Made by a program: the position numbers and the translations under genes. Below are positions 16,496-27,534 of a stretch of DNA of 64,000 nt, piece after piece (within the stretch, counting starts at the first letter, position 1; each line of letters begins with the position of its first letter). The notes under the pieces were generated by a model. It did not search any database. It had not been told where the DNA came from and saw nothing but the letters and a program-made list of their open reading frames with translations. The stretch is from Fidelibacterota bacterium (GTDB lineage: Bacteria > Pseudomonadota > Alphaproteobacteria > Rhodospirillales > Rhodospirillaceae). The DNA lies in NCBI GenBank assembly GCA_947475895.1, contig CANJMF010000004.1:166646-230645 (forward strand). Direction: 5' to 3'.

Positions 16496-18441
16496 TCGGC
16501 GTTCGTTCAAAGCGCCGCCCGTTCCTATATCCCGGCGAGGAAGTGCGTCCGAGCCGCGAGCCGAAGCTCAAACTTCATGGCACGACAAAACACGCCATCG
16601 AAACCGGCCGGATGCGTTTGATCGCGACCGCCGGACTCTTTGGCGCGGCTTTCCTAATGATCAGCCTGCGGCTTGTGGACCTCATGGTGCTCAACGATGA
16701 GACGCCCGCGGTTTACTCGCGCTCACACGGTGCCGCGCGCTCGCCCATGGCGCGCGCGGATATTGTCGACCGCAACGGCATCATCATCGCCACCAATCTT
16801 CCGACAGTGAACCTGTACGCGGACACGCACGAAGTTCCAGACGCGAAAGAAGCCGCGACCAAACTCGCAGCCACGCTCACGGACCTGAAGCACGATGAAC
16901 TTGTGCGCCGCCTGACCTCGGGCCAGCGCTTTATGTATCTGCGCCGCAATCTCACGCCCGAAGATCAGATGACGGTGAATCGCCTGGGAATTCCCGGCGT
17001 GTATTTCGAAGACTCGGAAAGCCGCGCGTATCTGCACAGTTCATTGTTCGCGCAAGTGATCGGCAACACCGATCCGGACAATCACGGCCTCGGCGGCATT
17101 GAAAAGAGTTTTGATAAGCAGCTCGCCCAAGGCAACACACCGCTGATGCTATCGCTTGATGTCCGCGTGCAAAGCGCGGTTCACGAAACCCTTGCCGCAT
17201 CGATCGTGCGCTACCGCGCCGTGGCCGGAGCCGCGGTGGTGATGGATGTGCATTCGGGTGAAGTGCTGGCGATGGTGTCATTGCCGGATTTCGACCCGAA
17301 GGCGATGAACGCGGCGTCACAAGACGAGCGCTTCAATCGCTCGACCCTCGGATTGTTCGAGATGGGTTCAGCCTTTAAGTTGTTCACGGCAGCCATGGCG
17401 CTGGAAACAGGCTCGGCTGATCTCAATAGCACTTATGACACCGCCGAGCCGATCAAGATTGGCCGCTTTACCATTCACGACGATCACCCGCTCAATCGCC
17501 GCCTGACGGTGCCGGAAATTCTTGTGCACTCGTCGAACATCGGCGCGGCCAAAATGGCCCTCGACGCCGGCACCGAAACGCAAAAGAGTTACTTGAAGAA
17601 ATTCGGTCTGCTGTCGCAGCTGGAGTTGGAAGTGCCCGAGCGCGGCACACCGCAGTTCCCGTCGAGCTGGCGCGACGTAAACACCATCACGATTTCATAC
17701 GGTCATGGCATTTCCGTGACGCCGGTGCACATGGCGGCCGCCGTCAGCGCCCTGGTTAACGGCGGCACGCTCTATACGCCGACATTGGTTCGGAATGCGA
17801 CCGGCGAAGCGCCGGTCGGCCAACAGGTTATTTCGAAGAAAACCTCGGACTCCATGCGCGCCATGATGCGCATGATCGCGACCGTCGACGGCGGCACGGG
17901 CCGTCAAGCCGACGCGGCGGCGAAGGGCTACGACATCGGCGGCAAGACTGGATCGGCCGAAAAGGTCGGTGCGCGCGGCGGATATTCCAAGTCCTCCAAC
18001 CGCACAGTGTTTGTGTCCGCCTTCCCCATCTCCGCGCCCCGCTACGTGGTGTTCGTCCTTCTGGATGAACCGCACGGCACGAAGGAGACCTACAATTTCG
18101 CCACAGCCGGCTGGAATGCTGCGCCGACAGCCGGAAACATTGTGAACAAAATCGGACCCATGCTCGGCGTCTTCCCCGTCGGTCACGACGACAACTTCGC
18201 GCCGCTCAATACATTGATGCAGGCGTACTCGAATGGCGGTGGCAGCGACGACTACGCAAAGCCGGTGCTTGTGAAAGCGCCCACCGTGGCTGCGCCAAAA
18301 ACCACCGCCGAGCCAGTAACAGCTGAAAAACCCGCCGTTGATCCGTACGGCGAAAGCGATGCCGATGCGGAGGAAGCTCCCGGTGGCATCGGAGACTTGA
18401 TTGGAACGCTACGCACCGGAGGCACAGGTGCGGCTCAGTGA
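16492..18441 (+). CDS. ftsI: peptidoglycan D,D-transpeptidase FtsI (PBP3)
   Basis: Class B penicillin-binding protein that cross-links septal peptidoglycan, 649 residues. A single N-terminal membrane helix lies at about 43-62, followed by the pedestal domain (GAARSPMARADIVDRNGIIIATNLPTVNLYAD region). The transpeptidase domain shows all three active-site motifs: SxxK as SAFK (Ser293), SxN as SSN (347-349) and KTG (485-487). A C-terminal tail of about 80 residues is Ala/Pro/Glu-rich and specific to this lineage. It overlaps ftsL by four bases, and its last codons overlap the start of murE by about 14 bases. Confidence 0.97.
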   Translation: MIGVRSKRRPFLYPGEEVRPSREPKLKLHGTTKHAIETGRMRLIATAGLFGAAFLMISLRLVDLMVLNDETPAVYSRSHGAARSPMARADIVDRNGIIIATNLPTVNLYADTHEVPDAKEAATKLAATLTDLKHDELVRRLTSGQRFMYLRRNLTPEDQMTVNRLGIPGVYFEDSESRAYLHSSLFAQVIGNTDPDNHGLGGIEKSFDKQLAQGNTPLMLSLDVRVQSAVHETLAASIVRYRAVAGAAVVMDVHSGEVLAMVSLPDFDPKAMNAASQDERFNRSTLGLFEMGSAFKLFTAAMALETGSADLNSTYDTAEPIKIGRFTIHDDHPLNRRLTVPEILVHSSNIGAAKMALDAGTETQKSYLKKFGLLSQLELEVPERGTPQFPSSWRDVNTITISYGHGISVTPVHMAAAVSALVNGGTLYTPTLVRNATGEAPVGQQVISKKTSDSMRAMMRMIATVDGGTGRQADAAAKGYDIGGKTGSAEKVGARGGYSKSSNRTVFVSAFPISAPRYVVFVLLDEPHGTKETYNFATAGWNAAPTAGNIVNKIGPMLGVFPVGHDDNFAPLNTLMQAYSNGGGSDDYAKPVLVKAPTVAAPKTTAEPVTAEKPAVDPYGESDADAEEAPGGIGDLIGTLRTGGTGAAQ

Positions 18442-19888
18442 GTTACTTGAGGAACAGGGTATGGACCCGCAGGCGTTGAAAGACTTGGACATCACGGGGT
18501 TGACGGCGGATTCGCGCGCCGTGCAGCCGGGATTCCTGTTCGCTGCTCTGCCGGGCGCGAAGCAGGATGGCCGCGCGTACATTTCTCAAGCGATTGAACG
18601 CGGCGCGTCCGCCGTCCTTGCGCCGCCGGGCACAGACGTGCACACGGCCACCCTGCCGGTTCGCCTTATCACCGATAGCAATCCGCGCCGCCGCTTTGCC
18701 TTGATGGCGGCGAAGTTTTTTGGCGCTCAACCGAAAACCGTTGCGGCCGTGACCGGCACCAATGGAAAGACTTCTGTCGCGCACTTCGCGCGTCAGCTTT
18801 GGACGACGCTGGGCCTGCAGGCCGGTTACCTCGGCACGCTCGGCGCTTTTGCGCCGGGTTTACACGTCGACGGTTCACTCACGACACCGGACCCCGTTCG
18901 TTTGCATACATTCTTGGCCGACATGGCGCATCGCGGTGTCACGCATCTTGCCATGGAAGCGTCGAGCCATGGCTTGCATCAGTTTCGTTTGGACGGCGTA
19001 AAAGTCTCCATCGCGGGCTTTACTAATCTCACGCGCGATCACTTGGATTATCACGGCTCTATGGCTGCCTATATGGCGGCCAAGCTGCGCCTGTTCGCCG
19101 ACGTAACGGCGGAAAACGGCACCGCCGTGATCAACGCAGATAGTCCTGAAGCGGCAGCCTTCGAAGCGGCGGCGCGCATGCGCGGTCAACGCGTGATGAC
19201 TTATGGAAAAGCAGGCGCCGAGATTTGCTTGGGCGCGGCGCGCATCGAAGGCGACGCGCAGATCCTGGATCTCGCCATTTTCGGCAAAGCTTATGAAGTA
19301 CGCCTGCCATTGGCTGGCGCCTTTCAAGTCAGTAACGCGCTTTGTGCGCTTGGCTTTGTATTGGCTGATGACGCGGCTCCCGAAGCAGCCCTTGGTGCCT
19401 TGGAAAAACTGAGCGGCGTCCCCGGACGCCTTGAGCATGTGGCGACGCATGCAAGCGGTGCGCCGATCTATGTCGATTACGCCCACACGCCCGATGCGCT
19501 TGAAACCGTGTTGAGCGCCTTGCGTCCGCACGCGTCAAGGAAGCTGGCCGTGGTGTTCGGTTGCGGCGGCGATCGCGACAAAGGCAAGCGCCGGCTCATG
19601 GGCGATCGCGCTCAGGCGCTGGCCGACATCGTTTACGTGACTGATGATAATCCCCGTTCGGAAAACGCGGAACTTATTCGCGCGGAAATCATGCAGGGCG
19701 CGCCGAAGGCTACGGACATTGCAGATCGCACGGAGGCAATGGCGGTGGCTATCAACGCGTTGCAAGCAGGCGACGTTTTGCTGATCGCCGGCAAGGGTCA
19801 CGAAACCGGGCAGATCATTGGCGCGAACGTCATCCCGCACAACGACGCCGACGTCGCGCGTCAGATCGTGGGAGGCGCCCACTCATGA
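18428..19888 (+). CDS. murE: UDP-MurNAc-L-Ala-D-Glu:meso-diaminopimelate ligase
   Basis: ATP-dependent Mur ligase adding the third residue of the stem peptide, 486 residues. The ATP loop is AVTGTNGKTSVAHF; the specificity motif is DNPR (TDDNPRSE), which in MurE marks meso-diaminopimelate rather than lysine, so the organism has a DAP-type, Gram-negative wall. I choose the GTG at 18428 (CCGGAGG five bases upstream), inside the end of ftsI; a TTG at 18401 would add nine residues without a good site. The gene overlaps murF by four bases. Confidence 0.96.
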   Translation: MRLSELLEEQGMDPQALKDLDITGLTADSRAVQPGFLFAALPGAKQDGRAYISQAIERGASAVLAPPGTDVHTATLPVRLITDSNPRRRFALMAAKFFGAQPKTVAAVTGTNGKTSVAHFARQLWTTLGLQAGYLGTLGAFAPGLHVDGSLTTPDPVRLHTFLADMAHRGVTHLAMEASSHGLHQFRLDGVKVSIAGFTNLTRDHLDYHGSMAAYMAAKLRLFADVTAENGTAVINADSPEAAAFEAAARMRGQRVMTYGKAGAEICLGAARIEGDAQILDLAIFGKAYEVRLPLAGAFQVSNALCALGFVLADDAAPEAALGALEKLSGVPGRLEHVATHASGAPIYVDYAHTPDALETVLSALRPHASRKLAVVFGCGGDRDKGKRRLMGDRAQALADIVYVTDDNPRSENAELIRAEIMQGAPKATDIADRTEAMAVAINALQAGDVLLIAGKGHETGQIIGANVIPHNDADVARQIVGGAHS

Positions 19889-21285
19889 CGCCGCTCTGGA
19901 CTGCTCCCACCGTCGTCGCCGCAACCAACGGCAAGACCACAGGCATCTGGAACGCCTCAGGCGTTTCCATTGATAGCCGCACGGTGAAGCCGGGCGATTT
20001 GTTCATCGCCCTTCAAGGCCCCAATTTCGATGGTCATGAATTCGTACCCGCCGCCCTGAAAAATGGGGCCTCTGCGGCTGTCGTACATCGCAAGATTGAG
20101 GATTCCGACAGTTACCAGGATCGCACGGTATTGGTTAAGGATACCTTTGCGGCGCTGGAAGATTTGGCGAAGGCCGCGCGGAAGCGCACGGCGGCTCGCG
20201 TGATCGCCGTCACCGGCAGCGTCGGCAAGACCGGAACCAAAGAAGCACTGAAGCTTGGGCTTGCAGCGCAAGGCCGAACCCACGCTACCGAAGGTAACTT
20301 GAATAATCAGTGGGGCGTGCCGCTATCGCTTGCGCGCATGCCAGAAAATACGCAGTTCGCCGTGTTCGAACTGGGCATGAATCATCCCGGCGAGATCGCA
20401 CCGTTGTCGCGCCTTGTGCGTCCGCATGTGGCGGTGGTCACGACTGTGGAAGCGGCACATCTCGAATTCTTTGAATCGGTTGCGGCGATCGCCGACGAAA
20501 AAGCAGCGATCATGGCCGGCCTTGAGGAAAACGGCGCCGCGATCTTACCGGCTGACAATCCACACATCGTGCGCCTTGCCGCCTCGTCCAAAACCTACGG
20601 CGTGAAACGCGTGGTGACATTTGGCACCAGTGGCGACGCGACCGCACGCCTTGTTTCATGGTCGCTCACACCCGACGGCACGCAAGTGGCCGCCGAGTTC
20701 GACGGCCAGCGCATCATGTACGATATGATCGTCTCGGGCCGGCATTGGGCGTTGAACAGTGTCGCGGCGCTCGCCGCCATTCGCGCTGCCGGCGGTGACT
20801 TTCATATCGGAGCTGCGGCCCTGGCGAAACTCGCTGCCCCCGCGGGACGCGGCGCGCGCAAGCGCGTGCCGGTCGACAGCGGCGCTATTCTTGTGATCGA
20901 CGAAAGCTACAACGCGAGCCCAGCAGCCGTGCGTGTGCTGGCCGAAACCATGGCGCAGATGCATCAGCCCGTGGGCGGCAGCGGCGGCCGCATGATCATG
21001 GTGTTGGGCGACATGCTGGAACTCGGCGCCGGTGGGCCCGCGCTTCATGCAGGATTGGCCGCAAGTCTGAAACTCGCTGCCATCGACCTTGTATTCACTG
21101 CGGGGCCGCTAACAAAACATCTGCACGACGCCTTGCCCGAAAAGATGCGCGGCGCGCATGCGAAAGATTCAACGACGCTTGCGCCGCTCGTTGCCGCTGC
21201 CGTGCAAGCGGGCGATGTGATTGCCGTTAAAGGATCCCACTCCAGTCATATGGAAGTGGTCGTCAACAAACTCGTGAACACCTAG
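19885..21285 (+). CDS. murF: UDP-MurNAc-tripeptide:D-alanyl-D-alanine ligase
   Basis: Mur ligase completing the UDP-MurNAc-pentapeptide by adding D-Ala-D-Ala, 466 residues. N-terminal substrate domain with [23 protein letters not shown] loop [15 protein letters not shown], then [14 protein letters not shown] and a C-terminal domain with [15 protein letters not shown] and VLGDMLELG. It works in the cytosol directly after MurE and supplies MraY. It overlaps murE by four bases and is followed by mraY after ten bases. Confidence 0.97.
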   Translation: MTPLWTAPTVVAATNGKTTGIWNASGVSIDSRTVKPGDLFIALQGPNFDGHEFVPAALKNGASAAVVHRKIEDSDSYQDRTVLVKDTFAALEDLAKAARKRTAARVIAVTGSVGKTGTKEALKLGLAAQGRTHATEGNLNNQWGVPLSLARMPENTQFAVFELGMNHPGEIAPLSRLVRPHVAVVTTVEAAHLEFFESVAAIADEKAAIMAGLEENGAAILPADNPHIVRLAASSKTYGVKRVVTFGTSGDATARLVSWSLTPDGTQVAAEFDGQRIMYDMIVSGRHWALNSVAALAAIRAAGGDFHIGAAALAKLAAPAGRGARKRVPVDSGAILVIDESYNASPAAVRVLAETMAQMHQPVGGSGGRMIMVLGDMLELGAGGPALHAGLAASLKLAAIDLVFTAGPLTKHLHDALPEKMRGAHAKDSTTLAPLVAAAVQAGDVIAVKGSHSSHMEVVVNKLVNT

Positions 21286-21295
21286 GAAGGGTTTC

Positions 21296-22381
21296 ATGTT
21301 CTATCTGCTGTCGCAGCTTTCGCCCGAAGTGAGCATTCTGAACGTGTTTCGCTATCAAACATTTCGGGGTGGCGCCGCCGTGATTACCGCGCTGTTGGTC
21401 GCCTTTGTGTTCGGTCCTGCCGTCATTCGCTGGCTTAAGTCGAAACAAAAGACCGGACAGCCGATCCGCGCCGACGGGCCGCAAAGCCACATCGTCACCA
21501 AGCAGGGCACGCCAACCATGGGCGGCGTCATCATGTTAGCGGGCATCGGCATCGCGACGCTGCTGTGGGCCGATCTGGAAAACCGTTATGTGTGGGTATC
21601 GTTGCTCGTCACCATGGGTTACGGCCTCGTCGGTTTCGCCGACGACTATTTGAAAGTGACCAAGCGGTCCTCCGGCGGGCTCAACGGTCGCATCAAGTTG
21701 CTGGCCGAAATCGCAATCGCCGCTGCCGCTGCCTACTGGATCCATTCGATCGCCGCCGGCCCAATGGCCAGCGTTCTGACCGTCCCTTTCTTCAAGGACG
21801 TGATGTTCGACCTGGGGCTGTTCTTCGTACCCGTCGCCGTTTTCGTCATGGTGAGCGCCGCCAATTCCGTGAATCTCACCGACGGCCTTGATGGCCTTGC
21901 GACTGTTCCGGTGATGTTGGCCGCCGGAACGTTCGTGGTTATCTCGTATCTCATCGGCAACAAGGTGTTCGCCGATTACCTGCAGGTACATTACGTCGTC
22001 GGCGCCGGCGAACTCGCAATCTTCTGCGGGGCAGTCGTCGGCGCGGGTCTTGGCTTCCTTTGGTACAACGCGCCACCCGCCATGGTGTTCATGGGCGACA
22101 CCGGTTCACTCGCCATGGGCGGGGCGCTGGGTTCTGTCGCTGTCGTCACCAAACATGAAATCGTGCTCGCCATCGTCGGCGGGCTGTTCGTGTTGGAGAC
22201 GGTTTCGGTGATCGTACAGGTGGCGTCGTTCAAGCTGACCGGCAAGCGCGTCTTCCGCATGGCGCCGCTGCATCATCATTACGAAAAGAAGGGCTGGGCT
22301 GAGCCCACCATCGTCATTCGCTTTTGGATTATCGCCGTCATTCTGGCCATCGCCGGTTTGGCAACGTTGAAGTTGAGGTAG
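21296..22381 (+). CDS. mraY: phospho-MurNAc-pentapeptide transferase
   Basis: Integral membrane enzyme transferring phospho-MurNAc-pentapeptide to undecaprenyl phosphate, forming lipid I; 361 residues, about ten transmembrane helices. Family motifs: [11 protein letters not shown], the magnesium-binding [37 protein letters not shown] and the cytosolic histidine loop [13 protein letters not shown]. An AAGGG lies just before the ATG. It sits between murF and murD, the usual alphaproteobacterial order. Confidence 0.98.
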   Translation: MFYLLSQLSPEVSILNVFRYQTFRGGAAVITALLVAFVFGPAVIRWLKSKQKTGQPIRADGPQSHIVTKQGTPTMGGVIMLAGIGIATLLWADLENRYVWVSLLVTMGYGLVGFADDYLKVTKRSSGGLNGRIKLLAEIAIAAAAAYWIHSIAAGPMASVLTVPFFKDVMFDLGLFFVPVAVFVMVSAANSVNLTDGLDGLATVPVMLAAGTFVVISYLIGNKVFADYLQVHYVVGAGELAIFCGAVVGAGLGFLWYNAPPAMVFMGDTGSLAMGGALGSVAVVTKHEIVLAIVGGLFVLETVSVIVQVASFKLTGKRVFRMAPLHHHYEKKGWAEPTIVIRFWIIAVILAIAGLATLKLR

Positions 22382-22383
22382 GC

Positions 22384-23781
22384 GTGAGAATGGTTCCGAC
22401 ACCGCAGTATGCTGGTGAACGTGTCGTCGTGATGGGCCTGGGAAAATCTGGTCTATCGGCGGCCACGTCGCTGCGCGCGAGCGGTGCGGACGTGCGCGTT
22501 TGGGACGATAAAGAAACCGCCGTGGCCGACATGGTCGCCAAGGGTTTCCGCAAACTCGACAACGAAACGCTCGACGGCGTGCGGGCGCTCGTGTGGAGCC
22601 CCGGCGTTCCGCACACCTATCCGCGCCAGCATCCGCTTGCGACCAAAGCGCGCGCACGCAATATCCCGATTACCTGCGACGTGGATCTGCTGGCGGAAGC
22701 GCAGAGCGAAGCCACCTTCGTCGGCATCACCGGCACAAACGGCAAATCCACCACAACATCGCTAACCGCTCACATCTTGCAGCAAGCGGGCCGTAAGACC
22801 GCTGTCGGCGGCAATCTCGGCACACCGGCCTTGGATCTCGATCCGTTAGGCAGCGATGGCACGTACGTATTGGAGTTGTCGTCTTATCAACTGGAACTCG
22901 TCCCGCACCTCGCCTGCCAAGTGGCGGTGCTGTTGAACATCACGCCGGATCATCTCGAGCGTCATGGCGGCATGGAAGGCTATATCGCCGCCAAGCGCCG
23001 TATCTTCAGTTATCAGCGCGATCCGCGCATTGCCGTCATTGGCATCGACGATTTGCCGAGCGCGGCGCTCTACGACGCTTTACGCCACGACGGGTTACAT
23101 CGCGTATGGCCGATCTCGGCGCAGAAAGTAGCGCCGGGCGGCGTGTATGTGCAGGACGGGATTCTGATCGACGCGACCAGCGGAAAATCTGTGCAGGTGC
23201 TCGACCTACGCGACGTTGCGCGGTTGCCGGGTACGCATAACTGGCAAAATGCCGCGGCAGCGACCGCCGTGGCGCGGGCGCTCAATATTCCGCACGACGT
23301 CATCGCCGCCGCCATCAAGACATTCCCGGGTTTGAAGCATCGCCAGGAACTCGTTGGTGTTCTCGACAACGTGTCGTTCGTCAACGACAGCAAAGCGACC
23401 AACGCCGACGCCACGGAAAAAGCCCTGGTCTGCTACGAGAACATTTACTGGATCCTCGGCGGCCAAGCGAAAGAAGGCGGTATCGAATCCCTTAAGCCCC
23501 TCTTCCCACGCATCCGCCACGCCCATCTGATTGGCGAAGCTTCGGACACTTTCGCAGCCGTGTTGAACGGTGTTGTGCCGCATACCCAGCACGGAGACAT
23601 GCAGTCCGCCATTGAAGACGCCGGGCGCAAAGCCATTGCCGACAAATTGCCGGGCGCGACGGTGTTGCTGTCCCCGGCTTGCGCGTCTTGGGACATGTTC
23701 AAGAGCTTTGAAGACCGCGGCGATCAATTCCGCGCACATGTGCGCAAGCTTTGGCCGCAGGCAGAGGAGCTGCGCTCATGA
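22384..23781 (+). CDS. murD: UDP-MurNAc-L-alanine:D-glutamate ligase
   Basis: Mur ligase adding D-glutamate, 465 residues from GTG 22384 (two bases after the mraY stop; GAGG lies about six bases upstream; an ATG at 22390 is the alternative). N-terminal Rossmann domain with VVVMGLGKSGLSAATSL, ATP loop GITGTNGKSTTT, then ELSSYQLE and NITPDHLERHGG and the C-terminal NDSKATNADATEKAL and GATVLLSPACASWDMF. It overlaps the start of ftsW by four bases. Confidence 0.97.
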   Translation: MRMVPTPQYAGERVVVMGLGKSGLSAATSLRASGADVRVWDDKETAVADMVAKGFRKLDNETLDGVRALVWSPGVPHTYPRQHPLATKARARNIPITCDVDLLAEAQSEATFVGITGTNGKSTTTSLTAHILQQAGRKTAVGGNLGTPALDLDPLGSDGTYVLELSSYQLELVPHLACQVAVLLNITPDHLERHGGMEGYIAAKRRIFSYQRDPRIAVIGIDDLPSAALYDALRHDGLHRVWPISAQKVAPGGVYVQDGILIDATSGKSVQVLDLRDVARLPGTHNWQNAAAATAVARALNIPHDVIAAAIKTFPGLKHRQELVGVLDNVSFVNDSKATNADATEKALVCYENIYWILGGQAKEGGIESLKPLFPRIRHAHLIGEASDTFAAVLNGVVPHTQHGDMQSAIEDAGRKAIADKLPGATVLLSPACASWDMFKSFEDRGDQFRAHVRKLWPQAEELRS

Positions 23782-24914
23782 CGGTTCACACACTCACGCG
23801 CATGGATACCAGCACTGTCGGCCGTTGGTGGTGGACGGTCGACAAATGGATTTTGGCCTCGACTGTGCTGTTGATCGGCATCGGTATCCTTTTGAACCTG
23901 TCGGCGGGTCCGCCGGCCGCCGGCCGCATTCATGCCGACACTTTTCACTTCGTGCGCAAACAGATGGCCTTCCTGCCTCTCGCCGTTTTGGTGGCGTTCT
24001 TGATCTCCCTTATGGCGCCCGTGTCGGTGCGGCGCTTTGCCGTGATTGGCTTTTGTGCCGCCGCATTCCTCACGTTCCTCACTGTCGCTTTCGGTTCAGA
24101 CATCAACGGCGCCAAGCGCTGGCTGTCGATCGGACCGATTATGCAGGGCCAACCTTCAGAATTTTTGAAACCATTCTTCGCCGTGGTTTCCGCTTGGATG
24201 TTCTCCGAACACCGCATGCGTGAGAACTTCCCCGGCAACATGATCGCCGGCGGTCTACTGCTTGTTGTACTCGCCATGCTGCTAAGCCAGCCGGACATCG
24301 GAATGTCGACGGTCGTCTCGGCGGTGTGGGCCGCGCAGTTTTTCATGGCGGGTCTTCCGATCTTTTGGGTCGCGCTGATTGTCGTCGCGGGCGTGAGCGC
24401 CATCGTGGGCGCCTACTTCGTGTTCCCGCACGTAACCAGTCGCGTAGATCGCTTCCTCGATCCCACTGTCGGCGATTCGTATCAGGTGACGCAGGCCATG
24501 CGCGCATTTCAGCAAGGCGGCTTGTTCGGTCGTGGTCCCGGCGAAGGACGCGTGAAAGAAGCCTTGCCCGACGCCCACACCGACTTCATCTTTGCCGTCG
24601 CCGGCGAAGAATTCGGCGTGTTCTTGTGCTTGTTGATCGTTGCGCTGTTCGCCTTCATCGTCATTCGCGCGCTCACCCGAGCCATGCGCGAAGAGAATCT
24701 GTTCGTTCTGCTCGCGGTCGGCGGCCTCTCGGTGCAATTCGGTTTGCAGGCGATGGTCAACATGGCCTCGAGCCTGCACATGATGCCGACCAAAGGCATG
24801 ACACTCCCATTCATTTCATACGGCGGTTCGTCGCTCGTGGCACTTGGTGTGGTCATGGGCATGATCATGGCTCTGACACGACGCCGCCGAGACCCGGAGG
24901 GACGCGCCTTATGA
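23778..24914 (+). CDS. ftsW: septal peptidoglycan glycosyltransferase FtsW
   Basis: SEDS-family polymerase partner of FtsI that polymerises lipid II at the septum, 378 residues, about ten transmembrane segments. I start at ATG 23778, which overlaps the murD stop (ATGA). Motifs: GAKRWLSIGPIMQGQPSEFLKP, the long extracellular loop RVDRFLDPTVGDSYQVTQAMRAF, GRGPGEGRVKEALPDAHTDFIFAVAGEEFG with the essential Asp region, and GMTLPFISYGGSSLVALG. It precedes murG with a four-base overlap. Confidence 0.96.
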   Translation: MTVHTLTRMDTSTVGRWWWTVDKWILASTVLLIGIGILLNLSAGPPAAGRIHADTFHFVRKQMAFLPLAVLVAFLISLMAPVSVRRFAVIGFCAAAFLTFLTVAFGSDINGAKRWLSIGPIMQGQPSEFLKPFFAVVSAWMFSEHRMRENFPGNMIAGGLLLVVLAMLLSQPDIGMSTVVSAVWAAQFFMAGLPIFWVALIVVAGVSAIVGAYFVFPHVTSRVDRFLDPTVGDSYQVTQAMRAFQQGGLFGRGPGEGRVKEALPDAHTDFIFAVAGEEFGVFLCLLIVALFAFIVIRALTRAMREENLFVLLAVGGLSVQFGLQAMVNMASSLHMMPTKGMTLPFISYGGSSLVALGVVMGMIMALTRRRRDPEGRAL

Positions 24915-26101
24915 TCGCTCCACGCAACAGCCGCGACCATCTTGTCGTTCTTGCCGCCGGCGGCACCGGCGGACATGTGTTCCCCGCCGAAGCGTTGGCG
25001 CAGGAACTTCTCGCGCAAGGTTATCGCCTCGTCCTCCTTACCGACGCACGCGGCGCGACTTACGGCGGAACGCTGGGCATGATCGAGACACGCCACATCA
25101 CCGCACGCGGCGTTGCCGGCCAGGGCATCATTGGCGCAGTAAAGGCGGCGTTCGCGCTGGCACGCGGCTTCTTGGAAGCGCGCCACATCTTGCGCGAATT
25201 GCGCCCGGCCGCCGTCGTCGGCTTTGGTGGTTATGCCGCAGCGCCGACCGTAGCCGCAGCCATCAACCTCGGACTTCGCACCGTCATCCACGAACAAAAC
25301 GCGGTTCTGGGCCGTGCCAATCGTCTGTTGGCCTCGCGCGCAAGCCGCGTCTGCGCCTCGTTCGATCTCGCGCGTCGCGCGCCAAAAGGCGCAAACATTG
25401 TGCGTACCGGCTTACCCGTACGCCCCGCCATCGCCGCCATGCGCAACGCGCCTTACGATGTGCCGACGGCCAACGGGCCTTTCAAAATTGTGATCCTGGG
25501 CGGCAGCCAGGGTGCGCGCGTGTTCAGCGACATCATCCCAGCGGCCATGGCGAAGTTGCCTGAGTCGCTTCGCCAGCGCCTGGAAGTCTCACAACAATGC
25601 CGCGCGGAAGAGTTAGACCGCACGCACGTGGCCTATCACGAAGTGGGCGTACACGTGACTTTGAAGGCCTTCTTTGACAACGTGCCGGAATTGATGAGCG
25701 GCGCACATTTGATCATTTCGCGTTCAGGCGCATCGACCGTGGCCGAAGCGGCCGCCATCGGACGCCCCACCGTCCTCGTGCCGTATCCTTTCGCGACCGA
25801 CGACCATCAAACCGCGAACGCGCAAATCGTCATGGCGGCGGGCGCGGGTTGGATGTTGCGTCAACCGGATTTCACGCCGGACGCCTTGGCTAAAATCCTG
25901 GCGCAGTTTGCCGCAGCACCTTACGGACTGGCCAGCGCGGCAACCGCCGCTGCCAACCTCGGCGTGCCGGACGCCGCTAAGCGCTTGGCCGAGGTGGTCA
26001 CGTTGGTGATCCGCGGAGAGAACGGCGCACGTCTCGATAATTCTGCCGCCTCTAAAACGCCGCCTATTTCCACGCACCACATGCATCGCGGGGTTGTTTG
26101 A
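24911..26101 (+). CDS. murG: UDP-GlcNAc:lipid I N-acetylglucosaminyltransferase
   Basis: Peripheral membrane GT-B glycosyltransferase making lipid II from lipid I, 396 residues from ATG 24911, which overlaps the ftsW stop. The frame is open far upstream inside ftsW, but that part is not MurG-like. Motifs: [59 protein letters not shown], and [35 protein letters not shown] for donor binding. The C-terminal about 35 residues after AKRLAEVV are extra compared with E. coli (355 residues). Confidence 0.97.
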   Translation: MIAPRNSRDHLVVLAAGGTGGHVFPAEALAQELLAQGYRLVLLTDARGATYGGTLGMIETRHITARGVAGQGIIGAVKAAFALARGFLEARHILRELRPAAVVGFGGYAAAPTVAAAINLGLRTVIHEQNAVLGRANRLLASRASRVCASFDLARRAPKGANIVRTGLPVRPAIAAMRNAPYDVPTANGPFKIVILGGSQGARVFSDIIPAAMAKLPESLRQRLEVSQQCRAEELDRTHVAYHEVGVHVTLKAFFDNVPELMSGAHLIISRSGASTVAEAAAIGRPTVLVPYPFATDDHQTANAQIVMAAGAGWMLRQPDFTPDALAKILAQFAAAPYGLASAATAAANLGVPDAAKRLAEVVTLVIRGENGARLDNSAASKTPPISTHHMHRGVV

Positions 26102-27534
26102 TGCAATCTATGCCTCTCGACATCGGCATCATTCACTTCGTCGGCATCGGCGGTATCGGCATGTCCGGTATTGCTGAAGTGATGCATAACCTTGGCTATC
26201 AAGTGCAAGGTAGCGATATCGCGCAGAATGCCAACGTCGATCGTTTGCGCGCGCTGGGGATGAAGATCGAAGTCGGTCACCGCGCCGAAAATTTGGGCGA
26301 AGCACGAGTCATCGTGATCTCGTCCGCCGTGAAACCCGACAATCCAGAAGTTCTCTCGGCCCGCAAAGCGATGCTGCCCGTAGTGCGCCGCGCCGAAATG
26401 CTAGCCGAGTTGATGCGCCTAAAATGGTCCGTAGCTATTGGCGGCACGCACGGCAAGACAACAACGACATCCTTGGTCGCGTGCGTACTGGAAGCGGCTT
26501 CGCTCGATCCCACCGTAATTAATGGCGGTATCATCAATGCTTACGGCACCAATGCGCGCCTGGGCACCGGCGACTGGATGGTGGTGGAGGCCGACGAGTC
26601 CGACGGCACATTCACGCGTTTACCCGCGACCATCGCGGTCGTCACCAATATTGATCCTGAGCATTTGGATTTCTACGGCGAGTTCTCCAAAGTAAAGGCG
26701 GCCTTCCGCACCTTCGTTGAATCGATCCCGTTCTACGGCTTCGGCGTGTTGTGTATCGATCATCCCGAAGTGCAGGCTCTTTTACCGCAACTGACCGATC
26801 GCAAGATCGTCACCTACGGCCTTTCGCCGGCCGCTCAGGTCCGTGGCCTTAACCTCGTGCTCGATACTAACGGCGTGTGTTTCGATGCCGCTATTGCCGA
26901 CCGCGTGACCGGCGGCGAACGGGTTATCAAAGACATTCGCCTCACTATGTTCGGTCAGCACAATGTGTTGAACGCGCTTGCGGCCGTGTCCGTCGCGGCA
27001 GAGATGGGTATCGCCGATGACGTGATCCGTATGGGTCTCGGCAGCTTCAAAGGCGTGAAGCGCCGCTTTACCAAAACCGGTGAAGCCGGTGGCATCACGG
27101 TGATCGACGACTACGGCCATCACCCCGTGGAAATCGCCGCTGTCTTGAAAGCCGCGCGCCAAGCCACCAAAGGCCGCGTGATTGCTGTGGTACAGCCGCA
27201 CCGTTATTCACGCCTGCAATCGCTCTTCCCGGAATTTTGCCAATGCTTCAACGACGCCGATCATGTGGTCGTCGCCGATGTGTATCCGGCAGGTGAAGCG
27301 CCTATCGAAGGCATCAATCGTGACTCTCTCATCAACGGCTTGCATGCGCACGGTCATCGCGCTGTCACCGCCTTGATGTCGCCGAAGCACCTCGCCGCCG
27401 TGATCGTCGATATCGCAAAGGCAGGCGACATTGTCGTGTGCCTCGGCGCGGGAAACATTACGGCGTGGGCGCATGCCCTGCCGGCAGACCTCGCCGCTGT
27501 TCAGAAATCGCCCGACAACCGGAGCGCAGGATAA
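26101..27534 (+). CDS. murC: UDP-MurNAc:L-alanine ligase
   Basis: First Mur ligase of the pathway, 477 residues, starting at an ATG that shares one base with the murG stop (TGATG). N-terminal [19 protein letters not shown] loop [31 protein letters not shown] and [10 protein letters not shown] are the family motifs. It adds L-alanine to UDP-MurNAc made by MurB, whose gene follows and overlaps by one base (TAATG). Confidence 0.97.
   Translation: MQSMPLDIGIIHFVGIGGIGMSGIAEVMHNLGYQVQGSDIAQNANVDRLRALGMKIEVGHRAENLGEARVIVISSAVKPDNPEVLSARKAMLPVVRRAEMLAELMRLKWSVAIGGTHGKTTTTSLVACVLEAASLDPTVINGGIINAYGTNARLGTGDWMVVEADESDGTFTRLPATIAVVTNIDPEHLDFYGEFSKVKAAFRTFVESIPFYGFGVLCIDHPEVQALLPQLTDRKIVTYGLSPAAQVRGLNLVLDTNGVCFDAAIADRVTGGERVIKDIRLTMFGQHNVLNALAAVSVAAEMGIADDVIRMGLGSFKGVKRRFTKTGEAGGITVIDDYGHHPVEIAAVLKAARQATKGRVIAVVQPHRYSRLQSLFPEFCQCFNDADHVVVADVYPAGEAPIEGINRDSLINGLHAHGHRAVTALMSPKHLAAVIVDIAKAGDIVVCLGAGNITAWAHALPADLAAVQKSPDNRSAG

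Noticed and set aside
24326..24910. 195-codon upstream extension of murG
   Set aside because: Out-of-frame reading of ftsW (Arg/His-rich); MurG homology begins at ATG 24911.
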